From NCBI GenBank assembly GCA_002914845.1, contig JXTC01000086.1:11051-75050 (forward strand): a DNA stretch of 64,000 nt. The letters are read 5' to 3'. The stretch comes from Trema orientale (lineage: Eukaryota > Streptophyta > Magnoliopsida > Rosales > Cannabaceae). The position numbers were made by a program, and so were the translations under genes. Positions 50,645 through 62,233 of this stretch are shown piece after piece (position 1 is the first letter of the stretch; each line of letters starts with the position of its first letter). The notes beneath the pieces were generated by a model. That model saw only the letters and a list, made by a program, of their open reading frames with translations, did not search any database and was not told the origin of the DNA.

Positions 50645-52189
50645 ATATTAATATACAATATAATATATAATGCCCATATGCTGCTAATGTAGAAGAATTT
50701 TGGCCATCATGACCTTGAATGCGTAAGGCCAACATTTACTTAATCAAAAGTTAATGCATTGAGTTGATCTTGGGTGACATATAATTATAGAAATCAAAAT
50801 AATTTCAAACTACTTTTTTTTTTTTAATGGGTGCTTGAAGACGGATTCTATGCTTACGCTAAATAATTAACAATCTATACCCTGCTGATCATACATATAT
50901 ATATATGGACATAAAATCTTTGCAAAGAATAAGGGACATTAGAAAGGTGATCCACTCCAAAAAAAAAAAAAAAAAGGTTAAGGTCATGTCATATAATAAA
51001 AGTCTGCTCACTTCTTTATAAAATTCTCCTTAAAAACAGAGGTATATATAATGGGATTTGAATAAATCATATAGATAAAGACAACATGTATGGGTGGGTC
51101 CTTTTGAAAAAAAAATATATAGTGAGTGAAAACTGACCATTGCAAACAATAAGTGATTTTAAAACCTATAATCTTGGGACCATGCAAATAATATTGTCAT
51201 CCTCATTAAGGACTTTCCTCAAATAGATGATGGGTAAAGAAGAAACCATGTCCATACAGTCCATATCAATTCACATAAATGCCAAAAAAAAAGGAGAAGA
51301 ACAAGCTCACAAAATCAGCAATATCAATTCATACTTTCAGCTATCATATTTCAAGTACCCACTAAAGTTTAATCACTAATAATAATTGAACCTAGATTAA
51401 ATGAGGAAAAGAAAAATACAGGAAAATACCTCAATAAAAACTGAAGAACCCAAATAATCCACTCCACCACGACCTGATTTTGCGTAGAAGATGAACCAGA
51501 AATGGACTAGATGAGATGATGGAGGAGGAGGCTGCAGGTTATGCGAAGAAAAAGATGAACAACGGCTTTTTTTGTTTTTTCCCCCTGAGTGTGAGGAGCG
51601 GCTGGTTAAAGGAAAGAGGGAAGAGAATGAAATAATTAGGTTGGTTTAATTGGTATTTTGAATTTTGGGTAAGGTTAATTTTGTCCATATATAAAATTGA
51701 TTAAATGAAGAGAACATATTCTCGTTCAATCTATCGTGAGAAGCTACCCTACACCGGCTTTAGCTTATAGCTGCAGCTTTGCACAAAATTATCGAATAAT
51801 CTGCTTTTTCACCTTTTACCAAACACTTTTTCACTACAAAATTCTTTAAAAAGTGGTTTTAGCTTTTACAAAAGCCCTACCAAACTAGGCCATTGTTTCA
51901 TTTCTTTTGTTTGATAGTTTACTTCTCTTTATTTAGGAAAAAAAAAAAAAGAAAAACAAGAAAACAAAGGAAAAACCAAAAAAAAATGATGATGGATAAA
52001 AAAAATATATATTTAGAATGGACCAATGCAACAAAATTGGTCATACAAAAAAACTGTTATTTTGAACTTATTTGGTATCTACGATAAAGAATTCGAAAGC
52101 TACTTCTATTGTTGCAGTCGTTGAAATGAAGACACAAGATGAAAAGATAAAAGTGTCCCAGAATTGACAACAATTTCAGATGATTTCTT
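50645..52189. other. Intergenic with possible small exon
   Basis: AT-rich DNA. On the minus strand, 51430-51560 has an open stretch (FYAKSGRGGVDYLGSSVFIE) ending at a GAG|GTATTT donor; the island at 48658-48701 could follow it in phase. No protein family is recognised. Near 51744-51890 is DNA ending CCCTACCAAACTAGGCC, resembling one end of a MITE. Confidence 0.3.
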
Positions 52190-52701
52190 GTAGTATTGAA
52201 TCGAATTGAAGCCTATGTTGTGAAGCTCATGATGGTGTGAGCCTGACATGTGAAGCTTTTGAAATTGAAGCATATGCTGTGAAGCTTATGATGGTATAAG
52301 CCTAGCATGTGAAGCTTCTGAAATTTATTATGGTGATGTGAAACTCATGTGAATTTGACCCTGACATGTGAAATTCTAGAAATCAATCTGCTGTGAAACT
52401 CATGTGAACTTGAGTTTGACGAGAGAGATTTTCAAAGTTGTTCTAAAACCTATGTGCAAGTCGGCATGCACCAACTTGAGGGGGAGTGTTAAAGTATGTA
52501 CATGATGTTTTTCCTTCTTTCTTTATTTCAAGGAAATCCTTTTCTTCTTGTTTTAAGGAAATTCTTTTTCCCTGTTTTAAGGTAATTGTGGATGGTTTTA
52601 GGGAATGTGTTTGTATGGTATTTTATCATAAACACTCTATAATTACTTTGTTTTTGCCTAAATTAAAACAATAAATGAAAATAAAAATGTAGCCTTCAAC
52701 A
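52190..52701 (+). mobile_element. 3' end of a Copia-type retrotransposon with LTR
   Basis: A polypurine tract (GAGGGGGAG, 52478-52486) in the context CACCAACTTGAGGGGGAG, typical of Copia elements, is followed at once by an LTR of 215 bp (52487-52701) starting TGTTAAAG and ending CAACA. Before it, 52205-52420 contains three or four diverged units of about 58-64 bp built around TGTGAAGCTCATGATGGT and GACATGTGAAGCTT. No reverse transcriptase frame or 5' LTR remains. The LTR is the sister of the one at 938-1147. Confidence 0.8.
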
Positions 52702-53473
52702 CTTACATCATGACAATAATAATCCTGAGAAACGTCTCAACTTTATCAACAACAACGTGATCACGTCAATCTCTTTTTTGATGTAGCAATCGAAGCAATA
52801 CAGTATGAGGAGTTGACAATTTAGAATTAGCTCCAGAGTCAAAACATCTTCAAGTAAGGTTCGTTAGTCCTCTCATCGTCAACTTGGACTCAAACATCCT
52901 CAAAAAGTAATAAATAATACAACTCTAGACACTTTTTCCTGTTTCTCTTTTGGTTCATTATGAACTCGAATCACTTGGGTATAAGTTGCCTAGGAGCAGG
53001 AGATATTCGGAACAACAAATATTTTCTTTTCCTTTTCATTGTCAGCTTATAAAAATACCACCTCCTCAGTTGTCACATTCTTCGTCCTTGTACCCCTCCC
53101 TCCCTCTCTTTTTTTTTTCCATTTTTGTTTGAGTTGGACACTTGTAGATGCATATAACAATACAAAAAAAAAATGGAATTCTAAATCAATAAGTAGCCTG
53201 TAATCACTTCTCTCTCTATATTACTCTTATGTGTATATATATATACACACAATGATTCTTTATGTGTGTGTGTATATATATACACATGTATATTTTATAA
53301 ATCTATATTCTCTTATCTAAAATATAAGTTTAATCAACTAAATAGTCTAAATTCAAATCCAAACTCGCCTTGCAAGAATATTTAGTTAACTAAACATGTC
53401 CACAAAATAAAGAATTCAATTGATTCCTCCACATTCAAAATTACCCAAAAGGCAGACATAACATAAAAAATAA
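52702..53473. other. Intergenic, DET2 3' flank
   Basis: AT-rich with a palindromic GTGTATATATATACAC-type repeat occurring twice (about 53232-53250 and 53266-53285). The 3' untranslated region of the intact DET2 copy lies toward 53473. No gene is seen. Confidence 0.45.
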
Positions 53474-54256
53474 TCAGTACAAAAAAGGGATAACAGCTTT
53501 TCTCGACTTGGGATAATCTTCCCCAAACTTGTCCAAATACCACTTATGGTTCGCACGTGCCCGAGGCACCAAGTTGGCACACGTGAAGAGAAGAAAGCCT
53601 AGTCCAGCCCAAGACCACGTCATCAGGGCCCAGCCCAACCACTCCACGCACTCCCCCAAGTAATTAGGGCAACTCACCACCTCGAACCACCCTCCTCTCG
53701 GCACCTTGTACCCTCCGCCTGCCTCCTCCTTCAGCCGAACCAGGACCCGGTCTGACCACACGTTCACTGCCATTCCGGCAAAGAAAACCGCCGCTCCGAC
53801 CCAAAATCGCCACCAGAACCACTCATCCCCGTTGTAATCGGCGTAGTGAGAGACCCATCTGATCTGCAGGTAGGAATTCAAGAAGTTGAATCCGAAGGCC
53901 AAAACCGCCATGGAGACCGGGAAACCGGGGGCGGCTTTCTGATGGGCGGTCCGGCGGTGGAGGCGGAGCGGGAAGAGGCAAGTCCGGTTGAAGTAGTGGA
54001 GGAGGAAGACACAGACGAGAGTGAGGGATTTGGGATTGGAGCTGTGGATTCCAAGGGGGAAAAGGAGGAGGGTAAGCCAGAGCGTGGGGCTCTCCATGAA
54101 GAACCAGGCCAGTGGCGCCGGCATTGTTGGGCCCCACCCTGGGCGGCGGTGCTTGCCATACGGAGCTTGGAGGAAGCAGAGGGTGACGGCGGTGGATGGC
54201 CCGATGAGGTAAATGGTGAGGAGGCTGTACTGAAACAGGTTCTGATCTGACTCCAT
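53474..54256 (-). CDS. DET2: Steroid 5-alpha-reductase, brassinosteroid biosynthesis (intact copy B)
   Basis: Reduces the delta-4 bond of campest-4-en-3-one (and related steroids) on the way to brassinosteroids; ER membrane. A single uninterrupted exon encodes 260 residues, against 262 in Arabidopsis DET2. It has LQAPYGKHRRPGWGP near 30, hydrophobic helices through about 48-105, and the conserved C-terminal reductase domain: [71 protein letters not shown], and the end KSRKAVIPFLY. No intron is expected in this family. GC content is clearly above its surroundings. It is one of three copies in the window and the only intact one. A Helitron end lies only about 100 bp upstream, so its promoter may be new. 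Confidence 0.94.
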   Translation of the reverse strand: MESDQNLFQYSLLTIYLIGPSTAVTLCFLQAPYGKHRRPGWGPTMPAPLAWFFMESPTLWLTLLLFPLGIHSSNPKSLTLVCVFLLHYFNRTCLFPLRLHRRTAHQKAAPGFPVSMAVLAFGFNFLNSYLQIRWVSHYADYNGDEWFWWRFWVGAAVFFAGMAVNVWSDRVLVRLKEEAGGGYKVPRGGWFEVVSCPNYLGECVEWLGWALMTWSWAGLGFLLFTCANLVPRARANHKWYLDKFGEDYPKSRKAVIPFLY

Positions 54257-54354
54257 GTAGCCTTGTTTTGCTGGTATCTGCTACAAAAAAAAAAAAAAAG
54301 CTAAAACATTAGGCCAGGAGAGGAATCAATGATTCTTTCACGTTTATTATTATA

Positions 54355-54400
54355 CTAGTGTGGTATTGTGCCTTTGGCACGTGCAATGTGTGTCTTCAGT
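54355..54400 (-). mobile_element. Probable Helitron 3' end upstream of DET2 copy B
   Basis: Read on the minus strand, GTGCCAAAGGCAC (a 5-bp stem with a 3-base loop) is followed by AATACCACACTAG and then T. Hairpin plus CTAG|T is the Helitron 3' signature. The body would extend to higher coordinates. Its 5' end was not located, so only the terminus is annotated. Confidence 0.5.
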
Positions 54401-54803
54401 CATATTTTCTGTTGTTAAACAAGAGATTAAAGAGGTTTAATTCAAAAGAACAAAGTATCTAAAGATTTAGAACCTTATAAGTTGTAACACAATATCTAAG
54501 AACACAAAAGTACATAAAGACTTACAAACCTATAACACAATGTATTTAAAGGTTTACAAACCAAAAATGCAACTCATTTTGTGTCTATGTTTTGACTGCA
54601 AAATGTAGCTCATTTTGACCCAAAATTCAGTCGTTTCAACTATATCAAGTGATATTTTAAATTGGTCAAGACTCTCCAGTTTATGGCCGCTTCTCTATGG
54701 TACCAGCTGTTGCTTGATTTGACTTTGATCGTTATGGACTGGTGCCAAGATCGAGTCCTAGATAGGTAGAATTAATTTTAACAGCTGATATAGTAACAAT
54801 AAA

Positions 54804-54813
54804 NNNNNNNNNN
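54804..54813. other. Assembly gap (10 N)
   Basis: Ten undetermined bases mark a join of unknown true length. Anything spanning it, including the putative Helitron body, is not contiguous evidence. Confidence 0.99.
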
Positions 54814-57800
54814 GGCTATGGGAGCCTGTACAATAACAAGGGAATAAAAAAAGAAGGAAGAGTAATTTTCTCACAGTATTTAATATCTTCTATTTGGCTC
54901 AAACTCTTAGAGAATTTATTGCCACCGCTATGGCACCGGCATTGCAAGAACGAATAGGCAATTTCAGAGGAGGAGAAAAAAAAAGAGAGAGAAGAAAACT
55001 GAGAAATTGAGAATGCGTCAAAAGAGAGGGAAAAGGATACTGAACGGATAAATCCTGATAAGTAAAAAAGAGAGGAAAAAAAAAAACAAAGCCCAAAAAG
55101 GAAGGATATAAAAAGCAGTAATTTAGACAGCTGGAATAAGCAAGTCATCAGTTAGTAAAAAATAAGGAAAATAAAACTTAAAAAGACATATATAGTATTT
55201 AGGAACATGCTTACTCAAAAAATGTTTAGTAGTGTTAGAAAATACAACTTTTAAGCAAAAAAATTCCATTAATTCCTGATAAGATGTGCCAGAATCTCTC
55301 CTCATTTTTCCACCTATCCAAATCCATAAAACATGATCAAAAACAGCATAAAACTATTGCACAATCCTCACATATATTCCAAGTGACAAATATACGCACA
55401 ATGTTTCACCTTTTACACAGTGTAAACTTCCAAAGAACAAACAATCTTCTAAACAGTAATTACACATCCTAAACCATAGAAAATACTTAAAATATCAAAA
55501 CAGTAAGATAAACTCATATAATAGTCAAGAACATCTTGACCATACTCTCATTGAGTGCCTTACTGGTCTTCTTGGCATCTTAATTAGTTTTAAAATATGT
55601 CCCGCACTTCTCTAAATATTAGAATCCCTCAATAACCGTTATAAACTTAGATAAATAAGTTTAGAATTCAGTAGCTTTTAAAAGAAAGAAAACCAAGAAG
55701 TTTTACTAACCTTGGGATATTTTGTCTCTAATAGAGTCTTCCTTGCAATTTGCTTTTTCTGAGAACCACTAAAAAACTCTTTTGATCTGTAAAGGTAAGA
55801 TGGTATTATCATTAAGAAATTTAAATATTATAAAGGAATTTGCATCAATAAAAACGAAAGATAGATACAGAGAACAAAATATTATATTTGTTTTTTTAGT
55901 GGTACTTGAGTTATGGGCAATCAAGATTACTTTCTGTTATCCTATCTGCTAATACAAAATTTAAAGTTCAGTACAAAATCCTTTTAAGCCCTTGAAGACT
56001 TTTTCTGCGCTTTAAATATTGACCAATGTATGAAGTGAAAATTATGAAAAATGATTCTTTAATATAATAGGGATGTAATAACTTTGAAAGAACAGAGAAC
56101 AAAATTGAGGATAAAGAAAATACATTTTTGATAAGTATATATAGATAAATAGTAGTAACTGCAGACCAGAACCATATGGAAGTTGTACCACAATAACTGA
56201 AGACCACAACCATACAGATTTTAGCGACAAAATTTTGTGAAATTTATGAATTGGGGTGATAATGAAAAAAGGAGACTGGCAAGTTGGATATTTTGACAAT
56301 GCTTTTTGGTATTTTATCAGAAGTTAGGCATGTATATTTGCTAGATTTCCTTATTGTTTTTCACGACCTTCAAAAAACTAAAAATTGGAATAAGTTAATT
56401 GTTAAAGCAAACAGAGTGTGGAGTAGGAAAATGTGAGGTTATTATATAGCAAGATAGAGAATATAAGACCTAACATCAATAGGAAACACCAAATCAATAG
56501 AAATAACCATTTCCAAACAGCTATTACTGATTTGAAGCATTAGTTAGATATTGGAAACACAGGAAGCATATTATTATTGTTGTTTCCTCCAACGTAATTT
56601 TCTCTAAAAGCAAAGCTCTATTTGAGGAAATGTTTTTTGAATTATAGAGTTAAAAATAAGCAGATTGATTCCACCTGCAAGAGAACAGGAGAAAAGATCA
56701 AATCCCAATCTAACCAGAATAAGATGGCAATAGTAAACACCTAATAACCATATATAATGCCCTTATAAGTTAGAGGATTTGTCATATATGATATGCATCA
56801 ACCACATGGCGTGTTTATTAAAGATGTGAGACAGCTGATAATTAGACCATATAAATTAAGTGACTAAAGAATAAACTCAGAAACTCAAACCGCTTGGACA
56901 TTATCTTTGAAAATTTGAGATACACACAGTAAGTGAATACAAGAAATTCTAATTGACACCATAAATGTTTTCCAGACAAAATATATGTATGATCACAGTG
57001 TTTGCCAACCTAAATTTGATATCATGATCAGTTAAAGACATATCATCAAAAATAAGAATAAAAGTCATATGTATATGTATTACTTACGCAAGAAAGTTCC
57101 CGTTAATAAACTATAGCCTGCTCAACCATCAATGCTTTTTCTTTTAACATACATAATAAATTTGTAGTGATTGGCAGTAAACCGGTACAAGAGGCATCTC
57201 CATGTTTAGCTAGAAGTTAATTGCTATTCCTAACAACAAAGAATAAGTTGTTCTCTTTTCTTCTAAGTGTATAAATGATTCATTATTAAAATACACATGT
57301 CAATACTAAAATATGCACATAAATCTTTGTGAAGAATCAAGATTCATAAATAGATAAACCCAAATAAAATAAATGAAGGATATCACTAACAAAATCTCCC
57401 TCAGATCAGCGGCAAGAGATTCTAGGAAAAAAAATTAAAAAAAAAAGAGACCAAGTTTCATGTTATAACTATTTAGAAGGTAATGAAAAACAGAAAAAAT
57501 TCTCCTCCTATTGAACACTTCAAGAAAGCAAACTAATAGTCATAAAAGATTCCTTCCTATCTCCGACCCAAATAGAGTTTTCTAGAGATTTTTTTTTTCA
57601 AGAAAAGAAAATTGCATGAAATATAACAAATTACCTAAAATTGGCAGAGCTCTTTTAATTGAGTCCCAAAGAAAGCTAATACCACCAACCCAGATCCTGG
57701 AAAATAAGCAGCTCCAAAGCTCAAAGCCTTAGGCCCAGAAACCATAAGAAACCCTTTTCGTAAAGAGGGTGACAAAAACAAAATTACCAGGAAAATCTGT

Positions 57801-58430
57801 TTCTTCAAGTCCAAGATTTAATAATAATAATAATAATAACTTAAAAGAAAATCAAATCACCAAGGGTATGGGAGAGTTGAGAGAGAGAACTGACGAAGTC
57901 ATCGGGGGAGGAGAGCAAAGAGACCTACAATGAAAACAAAATGCAAGAAATATGCTACTAAAGAATTGCTACTAACAGATATTACATGATTTCAGAAATA
58001 TGCTACTAAAGAATTGAATGAACCAAATTCGGTGAAAATCAACCTATGATTACGAGAACACACAGACATATATAAATCTATACACATATATTGCTTCTAT
58101 TGTCAAAAGAATCAAACCCTGAGCAGATTTGATCAGGAAAACAAATATCCAATCAATGAAGACAAGAAGAATTCTCGAACAACAATCCAAAATGCTGCCA
58201 CAAAATTAAGAAGCATAAGTGATTTAGCAGAAGGATATAAATGAGATTTAGGCAGAAGAAATATCCTTATGAAATAAATATTATTTGGGTTTGGTTTTGA
58301 TAATGATAGTCACTTACCAAAGCTGTCAGAATTGGGCACCACAACAATCAAGACTGCTGCTCTTGTATTGATAAGAGAGTTAAAGAGTCCTGTTTTACTG
58401 CAGAGCCGGAAATGCTTACATATATACAGG
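54814..58430. other. Intergenic with exon-like islands on the minus strand
   Basis: The best island is 55711-55786 (minus): acceptor TTTACAG, open frame SKEFFSGSQKKQIARKTLLE, donor CCCAAG|GTTAG. Another lies at about 57650-57760, with the frame WVGGISFLWDSIKRALPIL between a TTTCCAG acceptor and a GTAATT donor. A further open stretch (NTRAAVLIVVVPNSDSF) precedes GTAAGT at about 58316. I do not recognise the protein; they could be captured exons, an undetected gene or chance. Confidence 0.3.
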
Positions 58431-59315
58431 CGTATACTATAAAGTATGAGTGTAAGAGGAGTGTGAGAGAGGAGTTCTGGCCAAAAATGTCAAAATTTTG
58501 TGTGTTCCTAATAAAAACCATGCTAAACATCACATCTGTCATCACTCACCAGTCACCACCGCTTATAATTTCACCAAGCAAAAGTTTTATCCAGTGTTTA
58601 ATACTCATGTAATTCTAATTATAAACCCCACCCCATCATATAACCATCCCCAGTTAAGCACAAGAGCAAAGCTCAGCTACAGTTATCGTGGTTTAAAGGG
58701 GAAGAGAACAACAGAGCACAAAAAAGTGTAATGAGTTTTTCATCTTATATAAAAAGAAGAATAAATATACTGATCACAATGAAATTTCTCTCTATCCCTC
58801 TATTTTCTCAGCAACCAAACAGGTTAAAAGGAGTTCAAAACACAACCCAATACAACAATCCAANCGTATACTATAAAGTATGAGTGTAAGAGGAGTGTGA
58901 GAGAGGAGTTCTGGCCAAAAATGTCAAAATTTTGTGTGTTCCTAATAAAAACCATGCTAAATATCACATCTGTCATCACTCACCAGTCACCACCGGTACC
59001 AGTCAAAAGTTTTATCCAGTGTTTAATACTCATGTAATTATAATTATAAACCCCACCCCATCATATAACCATCCCCGGTTAAGCACAAGAGCAAAGCTCA
59101 GCTACAGTTCTTGTGGTTTAAGGGGAAGAGAATAACAGAGCAATAGTTTGTTCTTTTCCTATTCAACCACAAAAAAAGAGTAATGAGTTTTTCATCTTAT
59201 ACAAAAAGAAGAATAAATAAACTGATCACAATGAAATTTCTCTCTATCCCTCTATTTTCTCAGCAACCAAACAGGTTAAAAGGAGTTCAAAACACAACCC
59301 AATACAACAATCCAA
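58431..59315. repeat. Direct duplication of about 440 bp around a single N
   Basis: 58431-58863 and 58865-59315 both begin CGTATACTATAAAGTATG and end in CAATACAACAATCCAA, with N at 58864 between them. The copies are near-identical but differ by small indels, for example about 40 bases present only in the second copy near 59140-59170. Two alleles joined by the assembler, or a recent tandem duplication, would both explain it. Confidence 0.85.
58864..58864. other. Single undetermined base between duplicated blocks
   Basis: A lone N separates the two near-identical blocks and probably marks a consensus or scaffolding join rather than a real base ambiguity. Confidence 0.9.
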
Positions 59316-59564
59316 CGATACATACAAATCTCACAACTATACTCGAAATTCCTCATCAGCAAAATCATTTTCACTCGGATAAGAGTAATAAGACACTCAA
59401 AAATTGTCTACGAGGGAGAACCCTAATATATTTTCCAATTCAGATGCAAATGAAATTGTTTGAATCTAAACTTTAGAAATTGTTTGAACTTTTTTTGGGT
59501 AAAAGAATAAAACTAATGCAGATGCAAGAGAAGAGAAAAGGAGAAGGAAATTTCGAGGCTACCT

Positions 59565-59765
59565 GCTATAGATTGAGTCGAGCTTGTCAATTGCCGGAGC
59601 TTGACATTTCGTCGATGGAAGAGGAGGAATAAGATGAGTCGAGCTTCAAGCTTCGTCGATGGCAGAGGAGGAATCTGATTGAGTCAGCTTCAAGCTTCGT
59701 CCATGGCTGGACCTCGTCAATAGTTAGAAGAGCTGATTGGGTCAAACATCGTCAATGGCTGCGCA
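59565..59765. repeat. Degenerate tandem repeat with CTTCGTCGATGG motif
   Basis: Units of about 40-60 bp containing GAGTCGAGCTTCAAGCTTCGTCGATGGCAGAGG-like sequence (shown shortened: AAGCTTCGTCGATGGC) recur three to four times with changes. It is GC-richer than its surroundings. No protein frame of note runs through it. Confidence 0.55.
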
Positions 59766-59941
59766 AAGGAGGAAAAAGCACCGATCTGAGTTTTGGTAAT
59801 ATATCCCAAAACGATAAAAAAATCGTTTTCTAAATTTTTAGCCTATTTTTTGAGTTGGGCTTGGAAAGAGTTTTGTGATACAAGCCCACCAAACAAGTAG
59901 TTATGGACTCCGTGGTTTCGAAGTTCTTGGGTCTAAAAAAA

Positions 59942-60221
59942 GAGAAATTTAGGTGGACGATCATTATTTTAAATTTAATTAAATAAATATTTATTTTTTA
60001 AATTTTATAGCTAAATATCTAAGTATATATATTTTTACATTTGGTATCTACTAATTTCAGTTATTGTGCTGCAATATACTGAGTATATAATTTTTGTACT
60101 TGGCATATAAAATTTTACACTTAGTATATAAACATATATACCAGACATTTTGCTATAACATTTGACAAAGGGATATTTACTTAAAATGGGCTCAAAATTT
60201 GGTCATATTTCTATAAGTCTC
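59942..60221. mobile_element. Mutator-like MITE, family 2 copy B
   Basis: It aligns end to end with 50348-50635 (GAGAAATTTA at the start, TTTGGTCATATTTCTATAAG at the end, CATTTTGCTATAACATTTGA inside). Flanks are A-rich (CTAAAAAAA / TTAAAAAAA), so the duplication is only suggestive. Confidence 0.75.
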
Positions 60222-61418
60222 TTAAAAAAAATGGATCCGAATCTGATACCAAACGGGCCCTTAACTAACCTAGCTAGCTATCTCTAATCCTAATTCATGA
60301 TTTGATTCGAAACATAGTGTTTTAACCCTTTTTGATAGAGGGGAAGTCATCCTTAGTTAATCAAAAGTTGAAAGGACAGAGGAGCTAGCTAGTCGTTAGT
60401 CATATGCGATCTCTATCCACAACAACCATATGATATGATAAACAAAGAAGGGAGAGAGAGATTAGAGTACCTATGACTATGAGGAGTGTGTTTTTCGTTT
60501 GAGGGAAGGAAAATCATGTTCATACGCCACCCTGGGCTTCAACGGCTATTTTCCCAACACTGAGGAAACTGTATATAAATACTTGGACAGAGAGATTTTA
60601 TTTTTTCATAAAAAAGAAAAAAGATGACAGGGTTGGCCATGTTGACAACCTGTTTTCGATTAATGGATCCCTCGCACAAGCTAATTGTCCAAAAACCTCT
60701 CCAAAACATGATTGAATATTCAAAATACTTGCAAAAGTTTGAATTTGAATCAAAGTTTGATTTGTGTGGTTAAGAAATTCTACATTAGAATAAGGTATAA
60801 GCAACCGTAATGCGTAATTAAGCTTTGCTGAAAGTTCTGTTGTCGTCATCTAAATTTTCTATAATGACCTCTCTAATATATTCTCTCTTCAATGAAAAAG
60901 GATACACCAGATATATTTAGTCTCTAACATTCTAGTTCAACTAAAAATCTACATTTAGATACCCTTATTAGTTATTTTTTTAAAAAAAAAAAACTAGTAT
61001 CATAGATTAATTTATTAAAACCCACATATCATTTTATTAAGAATAAAAATGACTCAGGGTGTTTGAAATTGCTTATTGGGGTCTATTTTACCTTTTAAAA
61101 GCAGTCAAGAAATATATATATATAGTTCTCAATTCGATTGGTTTTTTTTTTTAACCTATTGATAGATATTTCTTCTAGTCATTAGATTATTGATCGAACA
61201 ACTATCATAATTTGAGTAATTGAAAAAAAAAAAATAACAAAAATAAATACATATTATTTAGTTTTTTTTCTCTCCACTTTTTATCATAAAAAGACGTAGA
61301 TGACCAATTTTAATTAAGCAAATCAATACCTATAGATAAGTTCAAAAAAAAAAATCTACTGGTTAGTACCTATACCCCATCTCATGTGGCAAATAGGTTG
61401 TCACAATTTAATTTATTA
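60222..61418. other. Intergenic, AT-rich
   Basis: No recognised gene. An open frame at 60598-60849 (minus) has no known domain. Simple A/T runs are frequent. Confidence 0.45.
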
Positions 61419-61426
61419 TTTACCAC

Positions 61427-61970
61427 TAAGAACGGCAATTATACCCGCCAACCTATTTACCTGTGAGTACCTGACCCTAATGGGGCGTGTAATACCCGAT
61501 TATTCGGATAAACAGAGTGGGTACGGGTACTAAGTGAAAAAACCTGATCTGGGTATGGGTATAGGAGTACCCACCTTGATTATTTATATACATAAAAAAT
61601 AAAAAATATATATTAGGTATATATATAATTTATGTAAAATACACATAAATAAATATGCATATATAAAAATTAGGCTGTATTATTGAAGTATTATTAATTT
61701 TAGTATATGATATTGCCATTAGATTTTTTTTTCTCTTTAAATTCATATTTCTTTTTATTTTTCAAATTATTTCAATAATATTTTTTTTAATTTTTTACTG
61801 GGTATGGATACCCGTGGGTACCCGCCTACCCGTGGGGGTAACACCTGAACTCACTTCGCTAACTCAAATGGGTAAATGGGGCGGGTATGGGTTTGATCTT
61901 TCCCCGCGGGTACGGGGGGAGGGATAGCCATACCCCCCCTCCCCCCGAACTTGACCCGTTGCCATCCCTA
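61427..61970. mobile_element. hAT-like foldback element (544 bp) with 8-bp target duplication
   Basis: Identical 8-bp repeats TTTACCAC flank it (61419-61426 and 61971-61978). Ends are TAAGAACGGCAAT and, on the other strand, TAGGGATGGCAAC; sub-terminal GGGTACGGGTA and TACCCGC motifs are inverted copies. The AT-rich centre has no coding potential. The TAGGG-type end and duplication size match hAT, as in the element at 12513. Confidence 0.85.
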
Positions 61971-62233
61971 TTTACCACTTATATGGTGACTATGGTGACA
62001 AATCTTATTCCACATCAGGTAGTATTAAATATATGAGATATGAGATAGGATATTTAGCATTATTCATATATATATATATAGGAATTTGAGAATTACGGTA
62101 AACGTTGTAACTATTAGGTTGATTAATTCGTACAAATTTTCTTAAATATCATTCTAGAACATATAAACAATAATTTACAACTTTTATGGATTAAAGTTGT
62201 AACTATGTGGTATTAAAGTTGTCATTAATTTGC

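Noticed and set aside
51744..51890. MITE ending CCCTACCAAACTAGGCC
   Set aside because: Only one end is recognisable; no matching inverted end or duplication was found.
53846..54250. 134-residue plus-strand open frame and two other minus-frame ORFs within DET2 copy B
   Set aside because: Shadows of the GC-rich DET2 gene with biased composition and no domain.
60598..60849. 83-residue minus-strand frame as a gene
   Set aside because: No domain, no splice context, and ends in a Phe-rich low-complexity run.
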